A DNA stretch of 64,000 nt, from positions 248,001-312,000 of the forward strand of contig NZ_PQGA01000002.1 of the NCBI RefSeq assembly GCF_002917095.1. Direction: 5' to 3'. The stretch comes from Paraburkholderia eburnea (lineage in GTDB: Bacteria > Pseudomonadota > Gammaproteobacteria > Burkholderiales > Burkholderiaceae). Shown one piece after another: positions 37,467 to 46,590 of this stretch (position 1 is its first letter; each line of letters opens with the position of its first letter). The translations under genes and the position numbers were made by a program. The notes beneath the pieces were generated by a model. It made no database searches. It saw only the letters and a program-made list of their open reading frames with translations, and had not been told where the DNA came from.

Positions 37467-38780
37467 ATGTTCTTCGCCGCGAACTCCCTGCATCGTCGCC
37501 TGAGCATCGCCATCGGCACGCTCGCGCTGCTCGTGGGCGTGCTCGGTTCTCTCGGCACGTTTCTGGTGGTGCGCAGTCTCGCGAGCGAGTTCAGCGCGAG
37601 CCTGCGCGACGCCGCCGCGCACGTGCAGGCCGGCGTGCCGCATCACGTATCGGAAAACGGCGTGCGGCAGCCCTCGGATGACCTCGTCGTGCAGATCTGG
37701 TCCGCAGGCGACACCGACGAGCCGCGCCGCACGAGCGACCCCGACATCGCCTTGCCGCGCGCGCAAACGGGCTTCTCGTCGATCGAGTTCGACGGCGAGG
37801 CGTGGGACGTCTTCGCGCTTGCGGCCGGCGACGAATACATCCAGATCGCCGAGTCGCGCAGCATGCGCAACCGCAATGCCCTGCGCGTCGCGTTCTGGAG
37901 CCTGCTGCCCGTGCTCGCGCTGTTGCCGCTGCTCGTGCTCACGATTGCCGTGACGGTGCGCCTGTCGCTGCGACCGATGGAGCGCGTCGGCCGCCGCGCG
38001 GCCAAGGTCGATCTGCATGCGCTCAAGCCGCTCGAAGTCGAGAAAGCGCCGGTGGAATTGCGGCCTTTCATTGAATCGATCAACCGCATGATCGAGCGCC
38101 TGTCGGTGCTCGTGAACGCCGAGCGCAAGTTCATCGCCGATGCCGCGCACGAACTGCGTTCGCCCATTTCGGCGATGCAGTTGCAGATCGACAATCTGCG
38201 CGACGCGCCGCCCGATCAGTACCGCGAACGCTTCGACGAACTTCGGCGCGGCGTGGCGCGCACGGGATCGCTGGTGTCGCAACTGCTGGGCCTCGCGCGC
38301 GCGGAAATCGGCGGCGCGCAGCGCGCGGTGGAAGCAATCGCGCTGACGCGTCTCGTGCCCGACGTGCTCGCGGACTTGCTGCCGCTCGCGGACGCGCGCG
38401 GCGTGGATCTCGGCGTCGAACGGCTCGACGAAGCGAGCGTGCGTGCGACCGAAGGCGATATGCGCGTGCTGGTCAAGAACCTCATCGATAACGCGATCCG
38501 CTATGTACATGCGGGCGGGCGCGTCGATGTTTCGGTGCTGCGCGACGGGCGGAAGGTGACGATCGAAGTGATCGACGACGGCCCCGGCATCGCCGAAAAG
38601 GACTTGCCGCATGTGTTCGACCGCTTTTTCCGCGCTGCGAATAACGATGTGGAAGGCAGCGGTCTCGGACTCGCGATTGCGCAGGCGTTGGCGCAGAGTT
38701 ACGGCGGGCACGTGACGCTCGCCAATCGCGACAACGCGCAAAGCGGCGTCGTTGCGCGCATCGAACTACCGTTGGCCTGA
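37467..38780 (+). CDS. Sensor histidine kinase, QseC/PmrB-like
   Basis: The product is 437 residues. Transmembrane helices lie near 12-36 and 140-165, around a ~100-residue periplasmic sensor. A HAMP-like linker follows. The H-box is ADAAHELRSPISAM with phospho-accepting His228; N-box LVKNLIDNAIRYV; G-boxes DDGPGIAEKDLPHVFDRFFRA and GSGLGLAIAQAL. It should autophosphorylate and pass phosphate to the response regulator encoded 48 bp downstream. The kinase-before-regulator order is the reverse of qseBC and pmrAB. The signal is unknown. Confidence 0.92.
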   Translation: MFFAANSLHRRLSIAIGTLALLVGVLGSLGTFLVVRSLASEFSASLRDAAAHVQAGVPHHVSENGVRQPSDDLVVQIWSAGDTDEPRRTSDPDIALPRAQTGFSSIEFDGEAWDVFALAAGDEYIQIAESRSMRNRNALRVAFWSLLPVLALLPLLVLTIAVTVRLSLRPMERVGRRAAKVDLHALKPLEVEKAPVELRPFIESINRMIERLSVLVNAERKFIADAAHELRSPISAMQLQIDNLRDAPPDQYRERFDELRRGVARTGSLVSQLLGLARAEIGGAQRAVEAIALTRLVPDVLADLLPLADARGVDLGVERLDEASVRATEGDMRVLVKNLIDNAIRYVHAGGRVDVSVLRDGRKVTIEVIDDGPGIAEKDLPHVFDRFFRAANNDVEGSGLGLAIAQALAQSYGGHVTLANRDNAQSGVVARIELPLA

Positions 38781-38828
38781 GTCGAAGCGCACGAACCCCT
38801 GTCAACCTATGCTAAGGAAAACTGAGCA

Positions 38829-39485
38829 ATGCGGATTCTGCTGATCGAAGACGATCTGCTGATCGGGCCCGCGCTGCTGCGCGCGCTGAAGGACGCGTCC
38901 TATAGCGTCGACTGGGTACGCACGGGCGAGAGCGGCCGCGCGGCTATCCGCGATGGTTCGTACACTGCCGTCCTGCTCGATCTGGGCCTGGGCGACATGA
39001 GCGGCCTGGACGTGCTGCGCGGCGTGCGCGAAGCCAGCGACGCCACGCCGGTCATCATCATCACCGCGCGCGACGACGTCGACACGCGGGTCGAAGGCCT
39101 CGATCTCGGCGCCGACGATTATCTCGTCAAGCCGTTCGAGAGCAAGGAACTGCTCGCGCGCATCCGCGCGGTGGTGCGGCGCAAAGCGGGCTTCGCCTCG
39201 GCGACGATGGGCAGCGCGCGCGTGACGCTCGACATGAATACGCGGCGTCTGACGTTCGATGGGCAGAGCGACGATCTGTCCGCGCGCGAATATGCATTGA
39301 TGCTTGCGCTGCTGGAGCGGCCCGGCGCGATCCTCTCGCGCCAGCAACTGGAAGAGCGGCTTTATGGCTGGGGCGAGGAAGTGGAGAGCAATGCCGTCGA
39401 TGCCGTGATTTACAGTGTGCGCCGTAAATTTGGCCATGCGGTGATCCGCAATGTGCGCGGGCTTGGATGGGCCGCGTGCGTGTGA
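38829..39485 (+). CDS. OmpR-family response regulator, QseB/PmrA-like
   Basis: The product is 218 residues. The receiver domain has acidic pocket residues Glu7-Asp8-Asp9, phosphorylation site Asp51 (VLLDLGLGDMSG) and Lys in DDYLVKPF. The C-terminal winged helix (~125-215) has LSAREYALMLALLERPG and LYGWGEEVESNAVDAVIY, features of the QseB/PmrA branch, which binds direct YTTAAK repeats spaced 11 bp. An AAGGAAA ribosome site precedes the ATG. Candidate boxes of that type occur at three places in this window. Confidence 0.92.
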   Translation: MRILLIEDDLLIGPALLRALKDASYSVDWVRTGESGRAAIRDGSYTAVLLDLGLGDMSGLDVLRGVREASDATPVIIITARDDVDTRVEGLDLGADDYLVKPFESKELLARIRAVVRRKAGFASATMGSARVTLDMNTRRLTFDGQSDDLSAREYALMLALLERPGAILSRQQLEERLYGWGEEVESNAVDAVIYSVRRKFGHAVIRNVRGLGWAACV

Positions 39486-39497
39486 GCATGGAGAAAA

Positions 39498-39525
39498 AAC
39501 GCGGCGAGCCAGGGGGCTCGCCGCG
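39498..39525 (-). terminator. Terminator of the terC-zinc ribbon-terB operon
   Basis: A 10-12 bp stem CGCGGCGAGCC / GGCTCGCCGCG is followed on the minus strand by GTTTTTTCTC. It may also halt plus-strand transcription from the two-component genes, though it lacks a T-run on that side. Confidence 0.8.
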
Positions 39526-39610
39526 TCGCGTGCAACACCCGGGGGAAGTCCGTGGTGCACGCTGGAAACGGTTAAAAAGCGCTGCAAATGCAGGGCGAGA
39601 GGCGACGACG

Positions 39611-40021
39611 CTACGATGCCAGCAGGCGCTGCCACGGATGCGCGTGCCACGACTTCGACAGCACCGCAAGCAATTCAGCCTCGTTGTCCGAGAGGTGACG
39701 GTCGGCGTGGACCGCGACCAGACACAGACTCAGCACTTCGGCGCGCAGACCGGGATCTTCGAGTTCGAGCAGCACTTGCTGCATGACATCGGAGTCGAGT
39801 TTGCAGGCATCGCTCCAGTCCATGTTCGCGTTCGTGAGCAGGTCCTCGCAGAGATCGCGCAGGATCGTGCTGAACTCGCCAGGGGCCAGGCCAAGACGCT
39901 CGGCGATGCGGGCGCGATGGATGGCGGCGAGTTCGCTGCTGTTCAGGTGGCCGTCGGCGAGCAGGGCGATGGCGACGATCCGTCCGGCGGCCTGCGGGCT
40001 GTTGCTGGTGTAGGTACGCAT
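39611..40021 (-). CDS. TerB-like (DUF533/TerB family) protein
   Basis: The product is 136 residues, all-helical. The pattern VAIALLADGHLNSSELAAIHR near the N-terminus and CLVAVHADRHLSDNEAELLAVL near the C-terminus is the duplicated acidic TerB-like motif thought to bind metal (Asp-Gly-x-Leu...Glu). TerB proteins belong to tellurite and metal-stress systems. Here it is the third gene after terC and a zinc-ribbon gene on the minus strand, with a terminator behind it. Function beyond stress association is not known. Confidence 0.75.
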   Translation of the reverse strand: MRTYTSNSPQAAGRIVAIALLADGHLNSSELAAIHRARIAERLGLAPGEFSTILRDLCEDLLTNANMDWSDACKLDSDVMQQVLLELEDPGLRAEVLSLCLVAVHADRHLSDNEAELLAVLSKSWHAHPWQRLLAS

Positions 40022-40066
40022 GGTCAGGAGTCCTTGGTCAATCGTTGCAGGGTAAGCGTTGTGCGT

Positions 40067-40366
40067 TCAGTCGAAAATGTCTTCGAGCCACGATTTGCGG
40101 CGGCGTTCGTGTCCGCCGTGGCGTTGCCCGTAATCGCGCGAGCGATGCTGGGAACCGCGGTGTGAGCCGTCCTGCGAGCCGTGGCCTTCATAGCCATCGT
40201 CGAATGGCCGCCGCGTGCCGGGCTGGCCTTGCGCCGCGCGTTCGATCAGCTTGTCGAGTTCGCCACGATCGAGCCAGACACCACGGCATTGCGGGCAGTA
40301 GTCGAGTTCGATGCCATGACGCTCTGCAATCGCGAGGGTGACGTCAGGGCAGTTCGGGCATTTCAT
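40067..40366 (-). CDS. Small zinc-ribbon (zf-TFIIB) protein
   Basis: The product is 99 residues from the ATG after a GAAAGGAG site; a longer upstream frame has no support. Residues 2-50 hold two CxxC pairs (KCPNC and YCPQCRGVWLDRGELDKL), the zf-TFIIB signature. The rest is a low-complexity His/Gly/Ser/Arg tail ending RRKSWLEDIFD. The tail could bind metal or nucleic acid. It sits between terC and terB with gaps of 97 and 45 bp, so the three are probably one operon. Confidence 0.8.
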   Translation of the reverse strand: MKCPNCPDVTLAIAERHGIELDYCPQCRGVWLDRGELDKLIERAAQGQPGTRRPFDDGYEGHGSQDGSHRGSQHRSRDYGQRHGGHERRRKSWLEDIFD

Positions 40367-40463
40367 GATGCGCTCCTTTCGGGGGCGGCAGCCGATGCGG
40401 CTGCCGTGGAAACCATCCTCGCAGAGAAGAATGAGCGAAGAATGAGCAACGCTGCCAGCCCGT

Positions 40464-41459
40464 TCAGGACGCTTCGAGCGGGCCGCCGCCATCCTTGCCC
40501 GGCCGCGTTTTGATGAGCGACACCACCACGCCGCCGATGAGCAGCGCCATCGTCACGCCAAGGCTCAGCGGCGCCGGAATCTTGCCGACGATGCCTACCA
40601 GGAAGATCTTCACGCCGATAAACACCAGCACGAGCGCCAGCGCATGCTTGAGGTAGTAAAAGCGGTGCGCCATCGCCGCGAGCGCGAAGAACAGCGCGCG
40701 CAGGCCCAGCACGGCGAAGATGTTGCTCGTGTAGACGATGAACGGATCGGTCGTGATCGAGAAGATCGCCGGGATCGAATCGACGGCGAAGATCAGATCG
40801 GCGAATTCGATCATCAGCAGCGCGACGAGCAAGGGCGTTGCGTAGCGCGTGAGCTTGCCGCTGACCGGATGCGCGCGCCGCACCACGAATGCGCCGCCTT
40901 CGAGCCGTTCCGTCACGGGCAGCACGCGGCGGATCGTGCGCAGGAGCCTGCTGTCCTCGACATGCGCTGCCTGCTTCGAGCCGAACAGCATCTTCACGCC
41001 GGTCGCGGCAAGAAACAGGCCGAACACGAACAGCATCCACTCGAACTGCGAGACGAGCGCCGCGCCCAGACCGACCATCAGCGCGCGCAATACCAGCACG
41101 CCGACGATGCCCCAGAACAGCACGCGATGCTGGAAGGCGCGTGGCACGGCAAGCGCGCCGAAGATCGACGCGATCACGAACACGTTGTCGAGCGAGAGCG
41201 ATTTTTCTATCAGATAGCCGGTGACGTATTCGGTTGCCGGCTGCGCGCCTAGCTGCCACCAGATAAAGCCGCCGAACAGCAGGCCGATGGCGATATAGCC
41301 GAGCGAGAGCCAGAGGCTTTCGCGAATGCCGATCTCGCGGTCGTTACGGTGCAGCACGCCGAGATCGAGCGCGAGCAGCACGATCACCACCGCGATGAAG
41401 GCGGCCCAGAGCCACACGGGTTGGCCGAGAAAGGCGGTGGTGATGAACGGCGCGAGCAT
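40464..41459 (-). CDS. TerC-family integral membrane protein
   Basis: The product is 331 residues with about nine transmembrane helices. TerC signatures are YLIEKSLSLDNVFVIASIF and MIEFADLIFAVDSIPAIFSI, each carrying the conserved Asp/Asn and Glu/Asp pairs expected to bind a divalent cation. Relatives such as Alx act in manganese export or metal loading of secreted proteins, and others in tellurite resistance. It is first in the terC - zinc ribbon - terB operon. A long hairpin occurs in its 5' leader. Confidence 0.9.
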   Translation of the reverse strand: MLAPFITTAFLGQPVWLWAAFIAVVIVLLALDLGVLHRNDREIGIRESLWLSLGYIAIGLLFGGFIWWQLGAQPATEYVTGYLIEKSLSLDNVFVIASIFGALAVPRAFQHRVLFWGIVGVLVLRALMVGLGAALVSQFEWMLFVFGLFLAATGVKMLFGSKQAAHVEDSRLLRTIRRVLPVTERLEGGAFVVRRAHPVSGKLTRYATPLLVALLMIEFADLIFAVDSIPAIFSITTDPFIVYTSNIFAVLGLRALFFALAAMAHRFYYLKHALALVLVFIGVKIFLVGIVGKIPAPLSLGVTMALLIGGVVVSLIKTRPGKDGGGPLEAS

Positions 41460-41533
41460 GAGTACGGTCCTTGGCGTAGGGAGTTGGCGGAGGGCCGTAC
41501 GGGTGCTGCGTTGCCGCTGCGTGGCCGGTCGAC

Positions 41534-41558
41534 CCCTATGGGCCCTTGGCCCATAGGG
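41534..41558 (-). promoter_or_regulatory. Long hairpin in the terC leader
   Basis: CCCTATGGGCC and GGCCCATAGGG form an 11-bp perfect stem with a 3-base loop, extendable outward by a GACC/GGTC arm with one bulge. It lies about 75 bp before the terC start, with no T-run. It could be a regulatory hairpin or a promoter-region palindrome. Confidence 0.45.
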
Positions 41559-41650
41559 TCAGCATAGCGGCGCAGAATGAGCGGAAAATGAGCCGGGCGG
41601 GTCGTCCAGGGCCGTGAGTGTTCGTCATGCGCTATTTTTTCTGCGCGTGC

Positions 41651-42628
41651 CTAGAACTGATAGTTGATCGACAGATCGCAGACGCCTTCGGTCTTGGTCT
41701 GGACGATCGGGCTGTTCGCGGCGCTGCCTAGCAGCCGTTTGATGGCGCCGTCGGCGCTCATGAACCAGTGCTTGTTGACGAAGTACACCATCGTGATGCC
41801 AAAGCCCGCCGATTTGAGGCCCGCGCTCGCGTTGTACTGGCGGTAGCCGGACGCGGCGGCCTGCTGGCCGGTCACGCCGAACCAGCTTTGCATGTAGTTC
41901 GAATCGGCGAACGTGACCGAAGGCCCCGCGAACCAGTAGAACGTCTTGCTGCTGCCCGGCAGCGGCATATAAGTGCCGAGGTCGGCGGTCCAGCCGTTCG
42001 AGCCGCCGAAGCTGCGTGTGAAGGCCGCGCGCACCACTAGCGGGAAATCCTTCGACACCACGTATTCGCCCGCGATTTTCATGAGCGGCGCGGGATTGAT
42101 GTTGCCCATGCCGTTCAGGCGCGAAGGATCGTCATGGCCGCGCCGCCCCAGGTCATAGGCGCCCGCGATGCTCATGCGCCAGTTCGGGCCTTGCAGGAAA
42201 TTCACGCCGAAGCCTTCGCCCGTCGAGCCGAAAAGAATGTCCTTGTAGCGCAGGTCGATGCTCGGTCCCGCCATCATGTGATAGCGGTCGGAGCCGTCGT
42301 AGCGCGGCTCGAAGGTCGAACCGATGCCCAGGCGCGCCTCGAAGTCCGGGCGATCGGGTTGATAAAGCTTTTCGAGCGGGATGCCCGCCGAGTATTGCCA
42401 TTCGCCGAGCGGTGAGGGCGTCTGGGCCTGCACACGAGGCGCGAAAGCGGCAAGCGCGCAGGCGGTGGCCGCGAGGGCAATGGCGGACTGGCGCGCGGCG
42501 CCCATCGCGGCGCGCTGGATCGAGCGGGCCTGCGAATGCCGTCCCCGATATTGGCTTGGTGTGATTGTTGTCTTGTACGCAGCGGCCCGGAAGGGCGTCG
42601 TGCGGGGCGAACGGGTTGCAAATGGCAT
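41651..42628 (-). CDS. MipA/OmpV-family outer-membrane protein
   Basis: The product is 325 residues from the ATG at 42628, which has GGAGG close upstream. The signal-like hydrophobic core (AIALAATACALAAFAPRVQAQ) begins only ~45 residues in, so translation might instead start at Met42 (42505), but no ribosome site lies there. The mature protein has alternating aromatic strands (FEARLGIGSTFEPRYDGSDRY ... MVYFVNKHWFMSADGAIKRLLGSAANSPIV) and the final SINYQF with C-terminal Phe typical of beta-barrels. MipA is a scaffold for murein enzymes; many homologues have no assigned role. Confidence 0.82.
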   Translation of the reverse strand: MPFATRSPRTTPFRAAAYKTTITPSQYRGRHSQARSIQRAAMGAARQSAIALAATACALAAFAPRVQAQTPSPLGEWQYSAGIPLEKLYQPDRPDFEARLGIGSTFEPRYDGSDRYHMMAGPSIDLRYKDILFGSTGEGFGVNFLQGPNWRMSIAGAYDLGRRGHDDPSRLNGMGNINPAPLMKIAGEYVVSKDFPLVVRAAFTRSFGGSNGWTADLGTYMPLPGSSKTFYWFAGPSVTFADSNYMQSWFGVTGQQAAASGYRQYNASAGLKSAGFGITMVYFVNKHWFMSADGAIKRLLGSAANSPIVQTKTEGVCDLSINYQF

Positions 42629-43028
42629 GAGGCCTCCAGGATTGCCTGATCGCGCCGCGAGGTATCCGTATCGGGTGCGTTTCCAGTGTGACGGAACCCG
42701 GTTTTTCGCGCTGGCGCGCCGGCGCACCTCTCGCAATCGACGTGCCCGATATGGCACCTTCTATTCGAGCGCGTCCCCGGTTTTGCCTTCTTCCTCCCGA
42801 AAGAAAAGCATCGGAAAAACAAAGGCTTTGCTTCGCGTCGATGAATCCGCATGTGAAAAACGACGTGCGCCGCGCGCCGGGTAACATCAATACAGGTATC
42901 GTTACTACCACCCAACTCACTGTTTTTTATCGGTTTTTTTGGCCGGGCGGGGTGCGGGATAAGGATTTCGCGTGGCATAATCGATTCACAACGCAAGCCA
43001 CCCCGCAGTCAATTTATCCCCGCATATC
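42629..43028. other. Intergenic promoter region of leuCDB
   Basis: About 400 bp with T-rich tracts (TGTTTTTTATCGG, TTTTTTTGG near 42925-42945) and a -10-like CATAAT at 42976-42981 without a good -35. No Leu-rich leader peptide was found, so leucine attenuation is not indicated. No gene is supported here. Confidence 0.5.
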
Positions 43029-44438
43029 ATGGCAAAGACGCTCTACGACAAATTGTGGGACACCCATGTGGTCCACACGGAAGACGACGGCACGACGATC
43101 CTCTATATCGACCGTCATCTGCTGCACGAAGTCACCAGCCCGCAGGCTTTCGAAGGCCTGAAGCTGCATGAGCGCCCGGTGTGGCGCATCAGCGCGAACC
43201 TGGCGGTTTCCGACCATAACGTGCCCACGACGGATCGTAGCCACGGTATCGCCGATCCGGTTTCGAAGCTGCAGGTGGACACGCTCGATTCGAACTGCGA
43301 TTCCTATGGCATCACGCAGTTCAAGATGAGCGACCAGCGCCAGGGCATCGTGCACATCGTCGGGCCGGAACAGGGCGCGACGCTGCCGGGCATGACGATC
43401 GTCTGCGGCGACTCGCACACGTCCACGCATGGCGCGTTCGGCGCGCTCGCGCACGGCATCGGCACCTCGGAAGTCGAGCACGTGCTGGCCACGCAGACGC
43501 TGTTGCAAAAGAAGAGCAAGAACATGCTCATCAAGGTGGAAGGCACGCTGCCGCGCGGCTGTACCGCCAAGGACATCGTGCTGGCCATCATCGGCAAGAT
43601 CGGCACGGCGGGCGGCACGGGCTACGCCATCGAGTTTGGCGGCTCGATGATCCGCGGTCTTACGATGGAAGGCCGCATGACGGTCTGCAACATGGCGATC
43701 GAAGGCGGCGCGCGCGCCGGCATGGTCGCCGTGGACGACACCACGATCGAATACCTGAAGAACCGTCCGTTCTCGCCGCAAGGCGCGGAGTGGGATCAGG
43801 CCGTCGAGTACTGGAAGCAGTTCCGTACGGACGACGGCGCGCACTTCGACCGCGTGGTCGAACTGTCGGCTGCCGACATCGTCCCGCAGGTGACGTGGGG
43901 CACGTCGCCGGAAATGGTCACGTCGATCGACGGCCGCGTGCCGGACCCCGAGCGCGAAAAGGACCCGGTCAAGCGCGATGCGATGGAACGCGCGCTGCAG
44001 TACATGGCGCTCGAACCGAACATGCCGATCGAGTCGATCAAGCCGGACAAGATTTTCATCGGCTCGTGCACCAACGCGCGTATCGAAGACCTGCGCTCGG
44101 CCGCTTATGTCGTGAAGAAGCTGGGCCGCCGCGTGGCTGCGAACGTGCGTCTCGCGATGGTCGTGCCGGGTTCGGGTCTCGTGAAGGCGCAAGCCGAACG
44201 CGAAGGTCTCGACAAGGTGTTCACGGACGCGGGCTTCGAATGGCGCGAACCGGGCTGCTCGATGTGCCTCGCGATGAACGCCGACCGGCTCGAACCGGGC
44301 GAGCGCTGCGCGTCCACGTCGAACCGCAATTTCGAAGGCCGTCAGGGCGCGGGCGGACGCACGCACCTGGTCAGCCCGGCCATGGCGGCCGCAGCGGCCA
44401 TCGAAGGCCATTTCGTCGATATTCGCAAGCTCGGTTAA
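43029..44438 (+). CDS. leuC: 3-isopropylmalate dehydratase, large subunit
   Basis: The product is 469 residues, standard for LeuC. The iron-sulfur cysteines are in [19 protein letters not shown] context and later [14 protein letters not shown] and [11 protein letters not shown] (CxxC). With LeuD it isomerises 2-isopropylmalate to 3-isopropylmalate in leucine synthesis. It starts the leuCDB run; leuD begins 19 bp after its stop. Confidence 0.97.
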   Translation: MAKTLYDKLWDTHVVHTEDDGTTILYIDRHLLHEVTSPQAFEGLKLHERPVWRISANLAVSDHNVPTTDRSHGIADPVSKLQVDTLDSNCDSYGITQFKMSDQRQGIVHIVGPEQGATLPGMTIVCGDSHTSTHGAFGALAHGIGTSEVEHVLATQTLLQKKSKNMLIKVEGTLPRGCTAKDIVLAIIGKIGTAGGTGYAIEFGGSMIRGLTMEGRMTVCNMAIEGGARAGMVAVDDTTIEYLKNRPFSPQGAEWDQAVEYWKQFRTDDGAHFDRVVELSAADIVPQVTWGTSPEMVTSIDGRVPDPEREKDPVKRDAMERALQYMALEPNMPIESIKPDKIFIGSCTNARIEDLRSAAYVVKKLGRRVAANVRLAMVVPGSGLVKAQAEREGLDKVFTDAGFEWREPGCSMCLAMNADRLEPGERCASTSNRNFEGRQGAGGRTHLVSPAMAAAAAIEGHFVDIRKLG

Positions 44439-44457
44439 TCGGTTAAGGCCACGAATC

Positions 44458-45108
44458 ATGGAAAAATTTGTCGTACACACCGGCCTCGTAGCGCCGCTCG
44501 ATCGCGAAAACGTGGACACGGACGCGATCATTCCGAAGCAGTTCCTCAAGTCGATCAAGCGCACCGGCTTCGGCCCGAACGCCTTCGACGAATGGCGTTA
44601 CCTCGACCACGGCGAGCCGGGTCAGGACAACTCGAAGCGCCCGCTGAACCCGGACTTCGTGCTGAACCAGGCGCGCTATCAAGGTGCGTCGGTGCTGCTC
44701 ACGCGCAAGAACTTCGGTTGCGGCAGCTCGCGCGAGCACGCACCGTGGGCGCTCGACCAGTACGGTTTCCGCGCGATCATCGCGCCGAGCTTCGCGGACA
44801 TTTTCTATAACAATTGCTTCAAGAACGGCCTGCTGCCGATCGTGCTGTCCGAAGCGGATGTCGATCATCTGTTCAATGAAACCTATGCGTTCAACGGTTT
44901 CGAACTGACGATCGATCTGGATCAACAGGCTGTGCGCACAACGGACGGCTCGAAGTCGTATCCGTTCGAAGTCGCCGCGTTCCGCCGTTATTGCCTCTTG
45001 AACGGCTTCGACGATATCGGCCTCACGCTGCGTCACGCCGACAAGATCCGCCAGTACGAAGCCGAGCGCATCGCGCGCCAGCCGTGGCTCGCCAACCGCG
45101 TCATCTGA
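44458..45108 (+). CDS. leuD: 3-isopropylmalate dehydratase, small subunit
   Basis: The product is 216 residues. It has the swivel-domain motifs of Leu[22 protein letters not shown] near the start, [20 protein letters not shown] in the middle and [21 protein letters not shown]. It forms the heterodimer with LeuC. Burkholderia relatives often carry an entericidin-like gene between leuC and leuD; none is present here. Confidence 0.97.
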   Translation: MEKFVVHTGLVAPLDRENVDTDAIIPKQFLKSIKRTGFGPNAFDEWRYLDHGEPGQDNSKRPLNPDFVLNQARYQGASVLLTRKNFGCGSSREHAPWALDQYGFRAIIAPSFADIFYNNCFKNGLLPIVLSEADVDHLFNETYAFNGFELTIDLDQQAVRTTDGSKSYPFEVAAFRRYCLLNGFDDIGLTLRHADKIRQYEAERIARQPWLANRVI

Positions 45109-45185
45109 GCGCGCACGGTTCGAATTCAATGCGTGGCGGCTGAAATGGACGCCACGCTCACCGAAATACAGCGAGGAACACCAGG

Positions 45186-46253
45186 ATGAAGATTGCAGTG
45201 TTGCCGGGCGACGGCATCGGTCCCGAGATCGTCAAGGAAGCCGTCAAGGTGCTGAACGCGCTCGACGAAAAGTTCGAGCTGGAAGAGGCGCCTGTCGGCG
45301 GCGCGGGTTACGAGGCAAGCGGCCACCCGCTGCCCGAGGCCACGCTGGCGCTTGCGAAGGCGGCCGACGCGATCCTGTTCGGCGCCGTGGGCGACTGGAA
45401 GTACGACTCGCTCGAACGCGCGCTGCGTCCGGAGCAGGCGATTCTGGGTCTGCGCAAGCACCTGGAACTGTTCGCGAACTTCCGCCCGGCGATCTGCTAT
45501 CCGCAACTGACGGGCGCATCGTCGCTCAAGCCGGAAATCGTCTCGGGCCTCGACATCCTGATCGTGCGCGAACTGAACGGCGACATCTACTTCGGCCAGC
45601 CGCGCGGCACGCGCGAAGCGCCGGACGGTCTGTTCAAGGGCGCGCGCGAAGGCTTCGACACGATGCGTTATGCGGAACCCGAAGTGCGCCGTATCGCTCA
45701 CGTCGCATTCCAGGCCGCGCAAAAGCGCCAGAAGAAGCTGACGTCGGTGGACAAGGCCAACGTGCTGGAAACGTCGCAGTTCTGGAAGGACATCATGATC
45801 GATGTCTCGAAGGAATATCCGGACGTCGAGCTGTCGCACATGTACGTCGATAACGCGGCGATGCAGCTGGTGAAGGCACCCAAGGCATTCGACGTGGTGG
45901 TCACGGGCAATATGTTCGGCGACATTCTTTCGGACGAAGCCGCGATGCTCACGGGCTCGATCGGCATGCTGCCGTCGGCCTCGCTCGACAAGAACAACAA
46001 GGGCCTGTACGAGCCGTCGCACGGTTCGGCGCCGGACATCGCGGGCAAGGGCATCGCCAATCCGCTCGCGACGATCCTGTCGGCGGCGATGATGCTGCGT
46101 TACTCGCTCGGCCGCGAAGAGCAGGCGCAGCGCATCGAAAACGCCGTGCAGAAGGTGCTCGAACAGGGCTACCGCACCAGCGACATCGTCACGCCGGACT
46201 GCAGGAAGGTCGGCACGGTGGAGATGGGCGACGCCGTGATCGCCGCGCTGTAA
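45186..46253 (+). CDS. leuB: 3-isopropylmalate dehydrogenase
   Basis: The product is 355 residues. The family signature [26 protein letters not shown] carries the Asp ligands for Mg2+, and [13 protein letters not shown] is the substrate loop. It makes 2-oxoisocaproate precursor with NAD+. It starts 77 bp after leuD with AACACCAGG just before. A terminator follows at 46263-46294, ending the leu run before asd. Confidence 0.97.
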   Translation: MKIAVLPGDGIGPEIVKEAVKVLNALDEKFELEEAPVGGAGYEASGHPLPEATLALAKAADAILFGAVGDWKYDSLERALRPEQAILGLRKHLELFANFRPAICYPQLTGASSLKPEIVSGLDILIVRELNGDIYFGQPRGTREAPDGLFKGAREGFDTMRYAEPEVRRIAHVAFQAAQKRQKKLTSVDKANVLETSQFWKDIMIDVSKEYPDVELSHMYVDNAAMQLVKAPKAFDVVVTGNMFGDILSDEAAMLTGSIGMLPSASLDKNNKGLYEPSHGSAPDIAGKGIANPLATILSAAMMLRYSLGREEQAQRIENAVQKVLEQGYRTSDIVTPDCRKVGTVEMGDAVIAAL

Positions 46254-46262
46254 GGCAAGATG

Positions 46263-46294
46263 AAAGGGCAAGCCTTTGAAGGCGTGCCCTTTTT
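46263..46294 (+). terminator. Terminator after leuB
   Basis: AAAGGGCA / TGCCCTTT with an inner CCTT/AAGG pair and a T-run (CCCTTTTTAT). It separates leuCDB from the asd leader, so asd needs its own promoter. Confidence 0.8.
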
Positions 46295-46368
46295 ATATCG
46301 CGCACCGTGAACGTGCGTCGTAAATAGCGGCAAATGCGGTTTTTGCCGCGCAAATTAACTGTTTCGTG

Positions 46369-46374
46369 TATATT
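46369..46374 (+). promoter_or_regulatory. -10 element TATATT directly before the asd leader ORF
   Basis: TATATT ends six bases before the A of the leader ATG at 46381, so a transcript starting at the usual distance would begin at or next to that ATG, giving a leaderless message. The -35 is weak: TTGCCG at 46343-46348 lies 20 bp upstream, longer than ideal. Confidence 0.45.
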
Positions 46375-46380
46375 GTTCCG

Positions 46381-46506
46381 ATGGCGAAGATCTCCCCGAT
46401 CACGACTGTTTCGAACATCCACGGCGAAAAAACGGCCCGTGCGATTTCGCTCGCCATCACCACTAAAGCAACGAAAGCGATTACCAAAACGATCACCATT
46501 CGTTGA
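46381..46506 (+). CDS. Putative Thr/Ile-rich leader peptide upstream of asd
   Basis: A 41-codon frame, MAKISPITTVSNIHGEKT... ending KAITKTITIR and a stop. It contains 9 Thr and 8 Ile, concentrated toward the end, which recalls the E. coli thr operon leader peptide. Asd makes aspartate semialdehyde, the precursor of threonine, isoleucine, methionine and lysine, so a Thr/Ile-sensing leader would fit. A TATATT -10 box stands just before the ATG, no ribosome site is present, and the stop is 84 bp before asd. A 9-bp stem and a competing 10-bp pairing exist downstream, but no U-run follows. An inference that needs conservation data. Confidence 0.4.
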   Translation: MAKISPITTVSNIHGEKTARAISLAITTKATKAITKTITIR

Positions 46507-46529
46507 TCGCTCGTCGTGTGCCCGCTCAT

Positions 46530-46569
46530 CTTCCCCGCGCGGCCACGCCGGGCGAGCGAAGCGGGGAAG
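46530..46569 (+). promoter_or_regulatory. Stem-loop between the leader ORF and asd, with a competing pairing
   Basis: CTTCCCCGC (46530-46538) and GCGGGGAAG (46561-46569) form a 9-bp perfect stem. The loop segment GGCGAGCGAA (46551-46560) is perfectly complementary over 10 bases to TTCGCTCGCC (46446-46455) inside the leader ORF, so two exclusive folds are possible. There is no T-run after the stem, and the asd start lies 21 bases further on. Confidence 0.4.
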
Positions 46570-46590
46570 TGTCCATATCAAGGGTAAGTC

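Noticed and set aside
41460..41640. Manganese (yybP-ykoY) riboswitch before terC
   Set aside because: A strong hairpin is present but the conserved core of that riboswitch could not be found.
42629..43028. Leucine-rich leader peptide for leuCDB
   Set aside because: No short ORF with a run of Leu codons was found in the upstream region.
46293..46529. 78-codon minus-strand frame with hydrophobic segments opposite the asd leader
   Set aside because: Its membrane-like stretch is the complement of the Thr/Ile codons of the leader ORF, it has no ribosome site, and it runs into the leuB terminator.
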